64,000 nucleotides of DNA, taken from positions 11,312,447-11,376,446 of the forward strand of contig OY741280.1 of NCBI GenBank assembly GCA_963514095.1. Reading direction: 5' to 3'. This stretch comes from Eutrigla gurnardus (lineage: Eukaryota; Chordata; Actinopteri; Perciformes; Triglidae). The position numbers and the translations under genes are program-made. The notes beneath the pieces are model-generated. The model was given only the letters and a program-made list of their open reading frames with translations. It had not been told where the DNA came from and did not search any database. Below are positions 51,301-60,270 of this stretch, piece by piece (the stretch's first letter is position 1; each line of letters opens with the position of its first letter).

Positions 51301-54300
51301 TTTACCTGTGGTTGCCCAGGCAGCAGACAATATTGATACGTTGTGCGATATCTCTGCCAATACCTGACAAGACGAGTGGGAGGCTACAAGTATACAGTAG
51401 GTAGGCTGTCTTTTTACACGTCTCCTCTGCCCCGACAGCATCTCTGATAACACACCATGTTTCTTTCCGTCTATATATCCATACAACTGATTTCAGTGTA
51501 CATCAGAGTAATTATTATCATCAACAACGACGTGCTCGTCTAATCTGGGTGTGTTGATGCATCTGTTTCCATCCACAGGGTGCTTCCAGTGAGGCTTAAC
51601 AACACAAAACACCATGCTACATTAGGCAACACATTCCTGCTGATAGAGATCTCTTCCTGTGTGCTGTGCTCACACTTTGAGATGAGATGTCTCAACACTA
51701 TATAATCATCATAAACTAAGAATATACTGCAAATGCAGGCTGGTAATGGGCCATGTGGCGACTTGATAGTGAACACAAATGCCTCTAAAAGCCTTTGCAG
51801 GCCTTCGAGGGCGCTTTACATACGATACTTATAGCCGGGCATTGTGAAGAATCATTTAAACAGATTTCTAACATTCCATTTTAAACAGCCAATAGCAATA
51901 TATGTTTACAGACATACGTCCTGGATTTGAAAGGTGCTGAGGTGGAGCTGAAAATTGCTTTTTTTAATTTTCAGTTGACAAATAATGCAAAGCTCTGAGC
52001 TACGTGATCACCTCTGATAATGGGAAGGATTATAATCAATACTTTACCAACCTCCCAGCTTCAGCAGCGCGTATTGGTCAGAGGCAGAAACTTTCATTGA
52101 GACGATTAAAAGTGGTTATGGCTATTAGCTGCAACCTTTCGATAACCTAAATGGCAGAGGACCAGATAGCTTTTTTTCAACACTTAATTAACTCCGCTGT
52201 TCTCTCTAGGTGACTGATCCCTTTAGGCTGGATTATGTGGAGGCGCACACACACACACACACACACACACTCATAAACGTGCACAGGCACTCACACAAAA
52301 TACCCAAATTTCTCATGCGGAAGCATATTAGTAAAGAAGAGGTCAACGGATCGACATGCGAGACGGACCCTTTTATCGGCACTTAAAGCAATCTGTAATG
52401 ACTCCCCTGATAGCAATAGTGAGAAGAGCGAAAGGGGGAGTGCAGGGGGGTAGGGGGGGGGGGGGGAGTGGTCATGCAAGCCGTTTATGCTTGTGTGTGT
52501 GTGTGTGCGTGTCAGACAAATACAAAAAAAAGTGGGATGTGAGAGACACTAAACACTAAAACGCTCCTCAGATCCTCATTTACACAATAACGCGAGTGAG
52601 AATCACTGTGATTTTGATTCTGCTGAAACAAAACACTACACCACAGGCTCTGCCAGTCTAAAACTGCGTACTGTATTGACAAATAAATGAGTAACGGTGA
52701 TAGCGTACGTACTGGCCACTCTCTCAAACAGAGTGGCCGCACTGGGAATGTGTTATCGGACACTTTGTTGGTTCAGTCTTGAAGGGTGGACGGCGATCAG
52801 GTCAAGGTGGCAACACACAGAACGCAAAACATGCAGGTGCTTACGCATGAAACCTCGAACCACAGCGTCGCAGATCCACGCAGTTTCTGTCGTCCGTGAG
52901 CAAACAATCACACATACCAAAGTATGCAGATACAAAGACGCACAAACCACACTGGAATCCCCCACCCTTCTCTCTCTCTCTCTCTCACACACACATAATA
53001 CAGGCTTATTCTGTGGCGCACTGCAATCCTCGTGTGGTTTTACCTTCATGCCAGGGACCCATTTGTCTTCATTATCATCACACGGCTGGAGGAAGCCGAT
53101 CTGTTAGCGCTGGTGGCAACAGTAATGCCTCTCTGTCCAGGTATAAAAAACAACTCCACTACCTGGACGTTTGTCATGTCAGCCCTCCACAGGACCAGGA
53201 ACATTAAGCTGAAACCTCAATGAAACTGCATTTCCAACATTTCCAAGAAGAGAGAGTTTTGTTTAATGCAGTATTTATGTGGCAAAATGCTAATGCTCTG
53301 AGCCATTCACATCCTCAAACTTGCTTGTTCGGGTAACACATATGCCATGTCAATCCTGTTTGTGAGTAAAACGAACATGGAAAAGCTTCTCTTTTTTTAC
53401 CCACGGTCCTTGAGCACATTAGACGGCACTGGAAGCACTGCAGAATCCCTGGAAGCATGACAAAGTCGAGGTCTAAAAAAGAATATTGGACAGAGAACAG
53501 ATTTTCCAGGTCCAATTATAGTTGGAGAAAGAAACTTGTGACTTAAAAACGGAGCTGGCATAGCTATGTAATCACAAGGCCAGTGTGTCAAAAGTGTTTG
53601 AATGTTCACCTGATCAAAGTCTGAGATATAACTAGCAGGCCCCTTTTTCATTCCCACACATCTTTACCTCAAAACAACACCGTTGCACCACACCAGCCTG
53701 AGGACCACCATGTCCGCACCCAGACAGCGGGTGTGTTTTTACTAGGAACACACCTCAATTATAAAAAAAAACTTGGAACAGAGCTGTTATTTCACTAATC
53801 TACACTTCAAAACAAGAGTCGGATCTCAAGGAAAAAACAGCCAGATTATCACTAATTGCCTTCCAGCTGGCAATAGAGCAGATAGGACACACACACACAC
53901 ACACAACAACACACACATCCTCATAGTTTCGCTTCTCACCGCCTGATGCCCAATACATTTTTGACTTCCGCAACAGGAAGCCTATGGGTATGGAGATGGC
54001 TGCAGCAGAGAAGACGACGCACATGAGCGAATTCTTAGCCGAGGAGAGCGCTCCTGTTAAATCGAGTGAGGGCCCCTTCTGTTCTGAAAAGGGTGAAGTG
54101 GACGGTCAAATTGATAGGGGATGCACATAGACAACATCCAGGTGGCCGCATTACGAAAACAGGACCCAGACATCATTCAGACATCATTTAAATTGCTAAA
54201 ATTGCACCAACGTTGGGAATGAAGTCAACACTCAGACTCACTAGTGAAGAGATAAACACACACACCTGTGCTCCATAAGACAGGTATATATACACATATA

Positions 54301-54333
54301 AAAAGAGAAGAGGTGGGCGGGACTGTGTGCATG

Positions 54334-54369
<36 letters not shown>

Positions 54370-57280
54370 GAGTGCAAGGACTCCCAGGCCTATAATTACA
54401 CCCTGGTGGGAGTGAAGCTGATAACAGAGGCCTGAGGATGTGAACGTCATAGAGGAGAAGAGACACAAGAAAAACAGGGGACAGTGCACAACATGATACC
54501 TTATCAAACACCAGCTTCTCTCACCGATGCTGCCTTTTTCATTTCCAGCCGTGATCGTTATCTAATGACCCCCGCGGCACACGAGTAACACACATATATA
54601 CAAACAAATTTCCTTTAAAAGGAAAAAAAAAAAATGGCACAAAACAGCCCACACAGTCGGTGCGTTTACGGCGGCTATAATGAGTTAATTATAACCCATG
54701 TAAGGCAATATTCATTCTCAGTACAGTCACGTAAACTCAGTTATCATTCTCACATTGAGGCGGTAATCAGAGTACCACAGCTGCGTTAAACGTCAGTCTT
54801 TCTCATGACCACTTATATACACAAGTTAGACAGATTTATTTTTGCATTTTGATTCAGTGCACATGCGTCAGAAGCCCTAACATGGCAAGTGACAGTTGTT
54901 CTATACATGCATAAAACAAGAAAAAGCAGCAAAGTCCCTTCACTTTGCTGCTATGTTTCTATTTCCTATTAGACAGTAGAATACCACATCTACTTCTGGT
55001 TATTAAGCCAACAATTATACAAGTCATGTACATTATTATGTACAATGCACATGGGTTACTGGGGAAATTAAGTTACTATGAAACATGTAGGGCTGCAACT
55101 AATTTCATCATGGAATAATCAGAAGATTATCTTCTCAGTGATTAATCGTTTGATCTGTTGGATCTTAGACAATTCCAAAACAAATGCCCATCACAAGTTC
55201 CCAGAGCTCATGTTGTCACCTTAAAACATTTTCTTTTGTCTCAATCCCAATTATATTCTTTTATTAAGAAACCCAGCAAAATATTCACATTTGAGAACAC
55301 AATTTTTGCTTGAAAAAAATAAGAAAAAAAAGACTTAAATGATAAATCAATTGCAACTTTTGCTGTAACTGGCAATCGACTAATCGTTTCAGCTCTAGAG
55401 GTTTTGTGAATATAATTGAGTGATTTGTGTGCATGTGACAACGCTGCACTCACAGGAGAAACCAATGCACCGGCCAGTACCTCACTGAGTGACCGTTCTC
55501 CAGATGACATCAACAACAACAAGAAAACATTACATATGGAGATAATGGTCCTAGGAAATGTTGTTTCTTTCAGCGTTGCAGAGCTCTGTTGCTATGGGGA
55601 CCAGCATCACACTGAAGGGAAAAAAAAGTTCAGAAAGCTTGTCCTTGAGGCCCACGATTCAACATAGTGGACCGTTATATGCTGAATGTCGCTAGTATAC
55701 AGCACAGTCTTCTATACTACACACTGGAGCTCGGCCAGGCTTTCTCAGCGGGAAGGAGAAGTTTGCTGCAGTGTTTATTATTAAGATAACGCAGAGTGCA
55801 GCCTTTTACTGAAGGTTTTTTACACAATATAACAGCAGTGCTTACTATAAATATTCTCACAGGGATTGCCGTTTGCATCACAGGTATAACCTCACCTGAA
55901 TTCCTCCTTGATTTCTCATATTGTATAACCAAACTCCTAACAGGTGTCCTTTTCTGATAACTAACCCATATCCATTCAGTACAGGATGACTTTACAGTAT
56001 ATCTTCCAGAGCAATGAGAGGGAGGAAGCAGGCTTTCAGTTTTCACAGGGGGGGGGAGGACGGTGTCAGAGACCTTCAATCATGGCATTGTCCAGACTCT
56101 GTTAACCCACCGGTGAGGCGCCTCACTTCCACCGCCTCTCAGTAGAAGCAACAGAACATTTACAGGTCTCTGGCTCTTTAGCCTCCTGCACAACAGGGGT
56201 GTATTAGCATTTATAAGACCGGTGGTCACTCCCCCATTCAGGAGATGCAGCCACCGCAGTCGTCCTCATTTCAAAAGCAGGCAACCTTTGCAAAAAGTAA
56301 ATAATCTGGTATTTCCTAAAACGGAAATCAAAAAGCTTAAAAAGACATTACCGTTGAACAAATCATTACCGAACAGGCTTGGAGTTTGCAGTCTAATTGC
56401 TGTACCATACAATAAAATGATTCATTATCTCTGACCCCCTTGCTTTTAAAGCCGGGGCTGCTGTTTAGAGTGTGCAAGAGAAGAGTCGCTGAAAGAGCGC
56501 AGTGGCTTTAAGTGGGTCTTTCTTTCTTCTTCTTCTGTTTATTGAAAAACAAAACAAGTGCCTCAAAGTGGCACAATTAGAGAAGTGGGAGTCACAGTAC
56601 AGTCCTGGCTGCACACAACTTCTCAGGGAAAAGTGGCCCTCTTGAACAATGTTTTCTCAAAAGAGGAGGGCGACAACTTCCAGGAGAGTTTCTGGTGATA
56701 TCCTGCCAAAAAGGGGGATTAATATCATATTAATTGGGGGGTTTTCTTTGGATGGCTGCTCATTGGTTTAATTGCTCTCCAGTTTCATTTCCCCATTTAC
56801 ACTGCAGTGTAGCCTGTTATGTAATTCTCTTGTATGTTGAAAGTTTGGAGTTCATAAGACTTTGCTGTGTGTGTGTAATAACAACGTGTAACGACGTAGC
56901 CTCGGCTGTATTCTACTCACCATTACTGATAACATCGGTGACAGCAGCAATGTAACGACTTGTAGTGAATTCAAACACACGTGGGACAGTCTTTAAACGA
57001 GCACGAGAGCGAAACACGCATTCTCCACACACAAACACACGCGCGCGCGCAGGTAAACACGAGAATCAAAGTTAGCCTCATGTAGTGCGAACACGGCTGT
57101 TGTGACGTAAAAAAGTACGTTTAAAAGTAGGCCTACGGTGCTCCGAAACAACAGATATAACGCCTCGGTTTGCGGGGTACTCACCTGCGATACTAAAGGA
57201 ATAAGCGTCTGCTCCACCGAGCGAGTTTTGATTTCCAGGCCGGAATCAAAGTTACTGTTGCCGCACGGAGATGAAGCCAT
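17158..57280 (-). CDS. ctnnal1: Alpha-catulin (catenin alpha-like 1), 19 joined coding exons
   Basis: Vinculin/alpha-catenin family cytoplasmic scaffold. Known family roles are binding the RhoGEF Lbc and alpha-dystrobrevin, linking Rho signalling and membrane complexes to the cytoskeleton. Exons on the minus strand: 57280-57185, 33906-33717, 29999-29812, 29060-28941, 27960-27871, 27658-27488, 26874-26674, 25790-25704, 25436-25278, 24026-23934, 22586-22436, 21343-21306, 21217-21167, 20828-20674, 20418-20370, 19757-19701, 18378-18259, 17563-17480, 17334-17158. The join gives 758 aa (human about 734) with every phase matching. Diagnostic blocks include LDSGLEIKTRSVEQTL-like (here FDSGLEIKTRSVEQTL), FQEFVQIFSQFGNEMVEFAH, EDFTDSAYTSHE and HPSSKIAKENLEVFCEAWES. 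The helical-bundle repeats are continuous. The C-terminal exon is longer than, and unlike, the human one. The first intron is about 23 kb. Confidence 0.97.
17480..17563 (-). CDS. ctnnal1: ctnnal1 exon 18
   Basis: Residues 673-700: VDSSIQTTRSVLTVVLSLLP, FCNKLTRK. Acceptor CCTCTAG, donor AAG|GTGATT, phase 0. Confidence 0.93.
18179..18228. repeat. (CA)n microsatellite in ctnnal1 intron 17
   Basis: About 25 units. It reads UG in the ctnnal1 transcript and lies 30 nt after the exon 17 donor. Confidence 0.96.
18259..18378 (-). CDS. ctnnal1: ctnnal1 exon 17
   Basis: Residues 633-672: LVDEEKSVVVTELEKLVALC, QQLQMGAKTPVQGKTATFQK. Acceptor TTCCAG, donor AAG|GTACTA. A UG repeat in the transcript begins about 30 nt downstream. 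Confidence 0.94.
19017..19058. repeat. Imperfect (CA)n microsatellite
   Basis: CA units with CG and CT interruptions, in ctnnal1 intron 16. Confidence 0.9.
19302..19332. repeat. (GT)n microsatellite
   Basis: About 15 units in ctnnal1 intron 16. Confidence 0.95.
19627..19684. repeat. (GA)n microsatellite
   Basis: About 29 perfect units. It reads CU in the ctnnal1 transcript, immediately after the exon 16 donor. Confidence 0.97.
19701..19757 (-). CDS. ctnnal1: ctnnal1 exon 16 (57 nt)
   Basis: Reads VLSEEGLQLCSSLRTLSTQ, matching human VFAAEGLKLTSSVQAFSKQ. Donor CAG|GTATAT. A long CT repeat in the transcript starts 17 nt downstream of the donor. Confidence 0.92.
20370..20418 (-). CDS. ctnnal1: ctnnal1 exon 15 (49 nt)
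   Basis: Reads (R)GEGLLKTTLDLFHQAE, matching human RGEGPLKTSQDLIHQLE. Acceptor TTCCCCAG, donor GAG|GTATGT, phase 0. Confidence 0.93.
20674..20828 (-). CDS. ctnnal1: ctnnal1 exon 14
   Basis: Residues 546-596: EQTSMAKLGLELRLLSSDVD, TEVEKWEEQEHDIVRQSQSL, ASMAYNMHLFT. Donor CCAG|GTGATT, phase 2. Confidence 0.95.
21167..21217 (-). CDS. ctnnal1: ctnnal1 exon 13 (51 nt)
   Basis: Reads KHSANLKTAKAVKLDAE, matching the variable linker of the human protein (NNANLKSLKPDKPDSE). Acceptor CCCCACAG, donor GAG|GTAGCG, phase 0. Confidence 0.9.
21306..21343 (-). CDS. ctnnal1: ctnnal1 exon 12 (38 nt)
   Basis: Short exon reading GDKRSYLSLPRPG with the split glycine from exon 11. Matches human GEKYGYLSLPKP. Acceptor CCCCTAG, donor GGG|GTGAGT, phase 0. 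Confidence 0.92.
22436..22586 (-). CDS. ctnnal1: ctnnal1 exon 11
   Basis: Residues 466-515: IISAAQTLALHPSSKIAKEN, LEVFCEAWESQLCDMALLLR, EINDVFEGRR. Acceptor TTCCTCAG, donor G|GTGCGT, phase 1. Confidence 0.96.
23352..23430. repeat. (CA)n microsatellite
   Basis: About 39 units in ctnnal1 intron 10. Confidence 0.97.
23934..24026 (-). CDS. ctnnal1: ctnnal1 exon 10
   Basis: Residues 435-465: TCRLLCHVSGTEPLEITCVH, AEETFHVIGPQ. Matches human TCRLLRHISGTEPLEITCIH. Acceptor ACCTCAG, donor CAG|GTAACT, phase 0. Confidence 0.95.
25278..25436 (-). CDS. ctnnal1: ctnnal1 exon 9
   Basis: Residues 382-434: LHKVAVIRASDLLKVHGEQL, PLRALKASGAEGNLEAVAQY, SRTLTEQKEQLVE. Donor GAG|GTAGGC, phase 0. Confidence 0.95.
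25704..25790 (-). CDS. ctnnal1: ctnnal1 exon 8
   Basis: Residues 353-381: QSVHAKEATEDMEVAILKTC, QSVSDLRRE. The acceptor is a tandem GCAGCAG, so use of the second AG would drop one Gln. Donor GAG|GTGAGT, phase 0. Confidence 0.9.
26674..26874 (-). CDS. ctnnal1: ctnnal1 exon 7
   Basis: Residues 286-352: SSVECLRENLYSASPQGMGS, then LEALVERTEDFTDSAYTSHE and QLARQDTQQLVHAWVEA. Acceptor CTCCTGCAG, donor GCG|GTATGT, phase 0. Confidence 0.94.
27488..27658 (-). CDS. ctnnal1: ctnnal1 exon 6
   Basis: Residues 229-285: TCLRHPDCESARINKDAVFH through VIEIVTEARSCGENRI to IYNGIKDFK. Acceptor ATCCAAAG, donor AAG|GTAGGA, phase 0. Confidence 0.95.
27871..27960 (-). CDS. ctnnal1: ctnnal1 exon 5 (UG repeat at its acceptor)
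   Basis: Residues 199-228: DLKDEKKKARMAAARAVLEK, CTMMLLTASK. The acceptor CTGCAG is preceded by a long UG repeat in the transcript and not by a pyrimidine tract. The exon is 90 nt, phase 0 at both ends, so skipping would keep the frame. Donor AAG|GTAAAC. Confidence 0.95.
27969..28041. repeat. (CA)n microsatellite abutting ctnnal1 exon 5 acceptor
   Basis: About 36 units with one CG. On the transcript it is a UG run ending only 8 nt before the exon 5 boundary. Confidence 0.97.
28941..29060 (-). CDS. ctnnal1: ctnnal1 exon 4
   Basis: Residues 159-198: VLVTLDHLERVSTFQEFVQI, FSQFGNEMVEFAHLTGDRQN. Almost identical to human. Donor AAT|GTGAGT, phase 0. Confidence 0.97.
29732..29755. repeat. (GT)n microsatellite
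   Basis: About 12 units. It reads CA in the ctnnal1 transcript, 57 nt after the exon 3 donor. Confidence 0.95.
29812..29999 (-). CDS. ctnnal1: ctnnal1 exon 3
   Basis: Residues 96-158: DAIAQLTDVGPALLPQSDGQ, VTVFSDRTGMVKAARLLLSS, VTKVLVLADRIVIKQIITSR. Donor AAG|GTGAGA, phase 0. A CA repeat (sense strand) lies 57 nt past the donor. Confidence 0.96.
30176..30208. repeat. (TCTG)/(TTTC) tetranucleotide repeat
   Basis: Eight or so four-base units with a TTTC interruption. Confidence 0.9.
31250..31620. mobile_element. Widespread teleost interspersed repeat, degenerate
   Basis: The order of phrases matches a repeat I remember from many fish genomes: AACTTGGTACAGACATACAT, then GACCAAATACCTTAAAAACA, CAGCCTCAGCTGT, AGCAAATGTTGGTATGCAAA, and CATTTAGCTCAAAGCCTCAC. 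I cannot state its class from sequence alone. Confidence 0.6.
32251..32309. repeat. (CA)n microsatellite
   Basis: About 29 units in ctnnal1 intron 2. Confidence 0.97.
33717..33906 (-). CDS. ctnnal1: ctnnal1 exon 2
   Basis: Residues 33-95. ITTLINHKDKPKKSERTLAA continues through VGQAVSVAVGRFVAVGEAIA to ACFEARRAG, close to human. Acceptor CTGCAG, donor G|GTAGGC, phase 1. Confidence 0.96.
34835..34975. mobile_element. Degenerate teleost MITE-like fragment in ctnnal1 intron 1
   Basis: Contains GTCTGGCTTTGTCCGACCAA followed by CAGATCCAAATCC and a TTTACTATAATTTTAAG segment, characteristic of the internal part of the element found intact at 55088. Confidence 0.5.
39381..39472. repeat. Imperfect long hairpin, about 92 nt
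   Basis: Arms 39385-39407 and 39446-39468 are 23 nt each and complementary with two mismatches; a few more pairs extend outward. The loop is 38 nt. Its size and shape resemble either a very small MITE or a microRNA precursor. The arms share the core GATTTCAAAGTCAA. Confidence 0.7.
42423..42436. repeat. Poly-G run (14 nt)
   Basis: One of several G or C homopolymers of 12-14 nt in ctnnal1 intron 1; others lie at 40562-40574, 46895-46908, 47693-47704 and 52453-52466. Confidence 0.9.
48304..48373. repeat. (GT)n microsatellite
   Basis: About 34 units with one TTTG interruption, in ctnnal1 intron 1. Confidence 0.97.
50065..50082. mobile_element. hAT-type terminal motif
   Basis: CAGTGGTTCCCAAACTTT is a typical hAT terminal inverted repeat. 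I could not find the matching distal end nearby, so only one end is supported. Confidence 0.3.
50460..50730. mobile_element. Degenerate teleost MITE-like element, inverted copy
   Basis: Begins GAGCTGCAACAATTTATCGA and ends near ACAATAATCATCAGTG, i.e. the reverse complement of the family. The internal GGGCTCTGGGAAACACATTT segment supports this. Confidence 0.55.
50759..50789. repeat. Perfect 13-bp palindrome with 5-nt loop
   Basis: Arms 50759-50771 (CAGACAACTGGGG) and 50777-50789 are exact reverse complements around CTGCA. Confidence 0.8.
52244..52270. repeat. (CA)n microsatellite
   Basis: About 13 units in ctnnal1 intron 1. Confidence 0.93.
52969..52995. repeat. Compound (CT)n(CA)n repeat
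   Basis: CT units pass directly into CA units. Confidence 0.93.
53940..54083 (-). other. Exon-like segment encoding a membrane span
   Basis: Strong acceptor (TTCACCCTTTTCAG) before 54083 and donor GCG|GTGAGA after 53940. The 144-nt segment is open and has phase 1 at both ends. It reads QKGPSLDLTGALSSAKNS, then a hydrophobic stretch LMCVVFSAAAISIPIGFLL, then RKSK, the pattern of a stalk, a single transmembrane helix and a stop-transfer. I do not recognise the protein. It could belong to an unannotated gene nested in ctnnal1 intron 1, or be chance. Confidence 0.3.
54335..54366. repeat. (TG)n microsatellite
   Basis: About 15 units in ctnnal1 intron 1. Confidence 0.95.
55088..55397. mobile_element. 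Near-complete teleost non-autonomous DNA element (MITE-like)
   Basis: About 310 bp with inverted ends: TAGGGCTGCAACTAAT at the left and TAATCGTTTCAGCTCTA at the right. Internal landmarks are GCCCATCACAAGTTCCCAGA and ATATTCACATTTGAGAA. No transposase. The only visible flanking duplication is TA. Confidence 0.7.
55896..56077 (-). other. Open segment with phase-compatible donor upstream of 53940-54083
   Basis: Open reading ending SLVIQYEKSRRNS with donor TCAG|GTGAGG after 55896 in phase 1, which would join in frame to the segment at 54083. Contains CTEWIWVSYQKRTPV. The acceptor is unclear; a poly-C tract lies at the likely upstream boundary. The fit to an Ig-like V strand pattern is weak. Confidence 0.15.
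57185..57280 (-). CDS. ctnnal1: ctnnal1 exon 1 (start)
   Basis: Encodes residues 1-32, MASSPCGNSNFDSGLEIKTR and then SVEQTLIPLVSQ. The ATG at 57280-57278 has G at +4 and a purine at -3. The open frame extends upstream but without another ATG. Donor CAG|GTGAGT, phase 0. Confidence 0.95.
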
Positions 57281-57620
57281 TCCCGCCGAGCTCTCCCTGC
57301 CGGACGGCACCACACAATACACGGACACAACGGAGTTCACTTAAGAGCCGCTTTCTCTTGCTGTTTTCGCAGCCCGCGAACTGACGTAACGGACTTCCTA
57401 TTGCACACCGGGATTCCTGCCTCGGTTACACGGTCGGTTACCGAGTGGCTCTCCACGCTCCGCGCGCTGCTGTTTTAATCCGGTGGTTGCGCCGCTAATG
57501 TCCATGTAGTTAACTCAGCAGCGGCGGGGAGCAGACTGCAGCAGCACACACCACTGTGGGCAACCGCACACACGCGCGCACCACGGCACGCACACGCATC
57601 TGCAGGTCCCCCCACCGCTG
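57235..57620. promoter_or_regulatory. ctnnal1: CpG-rich ctnnal1 promoter region
   Basis: CpG density is visibly high around exon 1 and upstream of it (GCCGCTAATG, CGCGCGCTGC, ACACGCGCGCACC and similar), in contrast to the AT-rich surroundings. No TATA box is evident. This fits a housekeeping-type dispersed promoter firing on the minus strand. Confidence 0.55.
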
Positions 57621-59244
57621 GCTGCTCGTGTGCAAAGTGCACTTCATCATGTTTTCTGAAACACTATTACACGTTTGGATTAATATTTAATTTCAGTATT
57701 GGCAGTAGTGTTTGGACATAACGTGCAAAAAAAAAAAGTAGATCTGATCTGGACTTTTTTTTTTGTATTGTATCAATCAGTCATGCATGTTTCAGAGGAT
57801 CTTATGTTTGAGTTTTAGAGCTATAATTTCATAATCCAGCCACCCACCCATGCAGGTTTCAGATGACTTTGCAGCCAGTGTCCCCACAGATCTCTGGCTT
57901 GATCCCAGAGACACAAATAAAAAAAAAACATTATCCCCTGGAGTCTGAGAATCCCTTATCATCCTCTCAAAACATCCACCAGATATGCCAATCAAGCCGC
58001 CCGCTCTGAATGGAATACTGCTCAAAGGGTTGCGTGCTTTGCCATTGGGCCCTTACAGTATTTTTTATTTATAAGAGTTCAGTTTTGCTTGTAATAAGTA
58101 AACTACTAAAATTGCAAACAAATGTCAAAAACATAATGAGCCAGCATTTGTTGTTTTGATATTTAAAACAAACTGGAATACGTAGATCTGACATGATTGG
58201 GATTTTTTTTTTTTTTTTTTCAAATAAAGGGGATTATCCTCTGTAGTCATATTTTCATTGGATGACAAGTGCTGGAAATCTGTTTGCAAAAGTGTAGCTG
58301 AACCCATCATTACAACTGGAGATGTGTGTTTGAGCTGTGGACATACGTGTGCTTTCTTTTCATACTAATTGTATTTCTTTTTATAAGCAGAAGGATGTGA
58401 TGCAAGATAAGATGCTTAGAGGCGTAAATCCCCCATTTCACATTTATCCATTACCAAAATTCAGCACATCCCCACATCCCTCCCAATCTCCCCCGACTGC
58501 TTCCCCAATGTGGATCTGAAGACAGAAAAAGAAAAGATAAAAAGAAACTCAGAAATGCCAAAGGGATAAACCAAAACAGCGGTACAATAGAACTATGAAT
58601 CTTTTGATGCGTGATAAAGACTTACAAACAGGGTTTTTGTGTTTTTGTATAAGATCTTTTCCCCCCAGAGAAATGGCAGGATGACATTTCATTACAAACT
58701 GACTGACTTGGAGGTTACAATGACTCATACAGATGTTATTTCTGGATGGAATGACTTTGGTCTACACGAGACGATCTGGCATCCCCTTTCCAGTAAGGCC
58801 CATAACTTCTACTTACACTATTATCAATGTGTGTAGATTGACTGCATTAGGGGTTTTATTTAATCTTGCTATCACACTCCAAACGGGGTAGAAAGAAACA
58901 CGTTTTTACCCCGGTGACACATTGTTCCCCTTCTTATTTTGTGACCCAGTGACTTGTATCCATAAAAGGACAAATACTTTATTGCCTACTGGATCTGAGC
59001 CTTGACCAAACTTGACCAAATTCTCTGTATCCCCAAGTGGCTCCGGTAGCTCTTTGTATAGCTTTTCAAGTGCAGCCACTGGATGACAAGTGGTGAATAA
59101 CACTTCATATAACAAACACACTCGACGGCTGAGGGGCGATATGGTTTATAAGCACTGTGGCACTGAGAGGGAGGACTTCTGATACCTGCTTTATCATCAA
59201 CTATGGGCTGCCTCACACTCTGTGTCAGCAGAACAGACAATGGT

Positions 59245-59246
<2 letters not shown>

Positions 59247-59327
<81 letters not shown>
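59247..59327. repeat. (TG)n microsatellite, about 40 units
   Basis: One of the longest perfect dinucleotide arrays in the window. Confidence 0.97.
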
Positions 59328-59330
<3 letters not shown>

Positions 59331-59426
59331 GTACGGTTGTCTGCTGCTCTCAGGCCCTGCCAGTATTTATTTAAAACCCCTGAGCTTTAGTCTAACCCTG
59401 TCTGTTTACATTGGGTTCACTCCCCC

Positions 59427-59440
59427 CACACACACACACA

Positions 59441-59477
<37 letters not shown>

Positions 59478-59504
59478 TACACACACACACACACACACAC
59501 ACAC
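59427..59504. repeat. Compound (CA)n(GA)n(CA)n repeat
   Basis: Three arrays in tandem: CA, then GA, then CA. Confidence 0.96.
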
Positions 59505-59974
59505 TGCATCATTATGATGGCATGCGAGCAGTTTGGCTGCTGTGAGCAGACAGGGCTGTGTTCCACGTTGATGAATGGCTCGACTACTAACTAGATAATA
59601 TCTGCATGTTTTTTTGCTAATCTGCTCTGAGGCTCTCTTCCAAGCGATTGCATGATAACAAACTCCACTCCGGCTACTTGCATTGTGATATATCAACTTG
59701 TGCCAGTTTTAATGATTCTGGTTAAAGTGGATACATTCAAGAGGTAAAAGAATAAGATAAGAAATTTGATCCATGAGCCATTTCAGGGGAAATAGTTTAG
59801 TTATCAAGAAGACAAATTGTTTCCAATCCACAAGCTCAAACAAGCACAACAGCGTGCGTAATTCTCATCGAGTTTGTCAGTGCCACACTCTAGCTGTGAA
59901 AACGGGCTTGTTATTCTAAACAGTATCTCATTTGTGCTGGAATATTCAATATTTGCCACTCTGCCTCTAATCTC

Positions 59975-60010
59975 TTTCAGGCATATTGCATTTTGACAAT
60001 ATGCCTGAAA
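59975..60010. repeat. Perfect 14-bp hairpin
   Basis: Arms 59975-59988 (TTTCAGGCATATTG) and 59997-60010 are exact reverse complements around an 8-nt loop, in intergenic DNA. Confidence 0.8.
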
Positions 60011-60121
60011 ACCCGTACACGCAGGAAGTTATGTTTTTGTTTATACTCATCTGCAATGTCCAAGGGTATTACTCATTAAATAAAAGATGCTTATGCATAG
60101 TGTGATTGTGTTGCTAGCAGC

Positions 60122-60270
<149 letters not shown>

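Larger units (their letters stand above)
33907..57184 (-). other. ctnnal1: ctnnal1 intron 1 (23.3 kb)
   Basis: Sequence between exons 1 and 2. It contains diverged transposon copies (34835-34975, 50460-50730, 55088-55397), hairpins (39381-39472, 50759-50789), several poly-G or poly-C runs of 12-14 nt, CA/TG arrays, and exon-like open segments at 53940-54083 and 55896-56077. Apart from these listed items I see nothing that I can assign. Confidence 0.85.

Noticed and set aside
55717..56079. Full 120-aa open frame as an Ig-like V domain
   Set aside because: WVSYQKRTPV...SLVIQYEKSRRNSG looks like an Ig framework stretch, but no paired cysteines or framework 3 follow, and the frame starts at TTG. 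Only the part up to the donor is kept, as a weak candidate.
57185..57340. N-terminal extension of ctnnal1 by 20 residues
   Set aside because: The upstream in-frame codon at 57340 is GTG, not ATG; the ATG at 57280 has good context and matches the family start.
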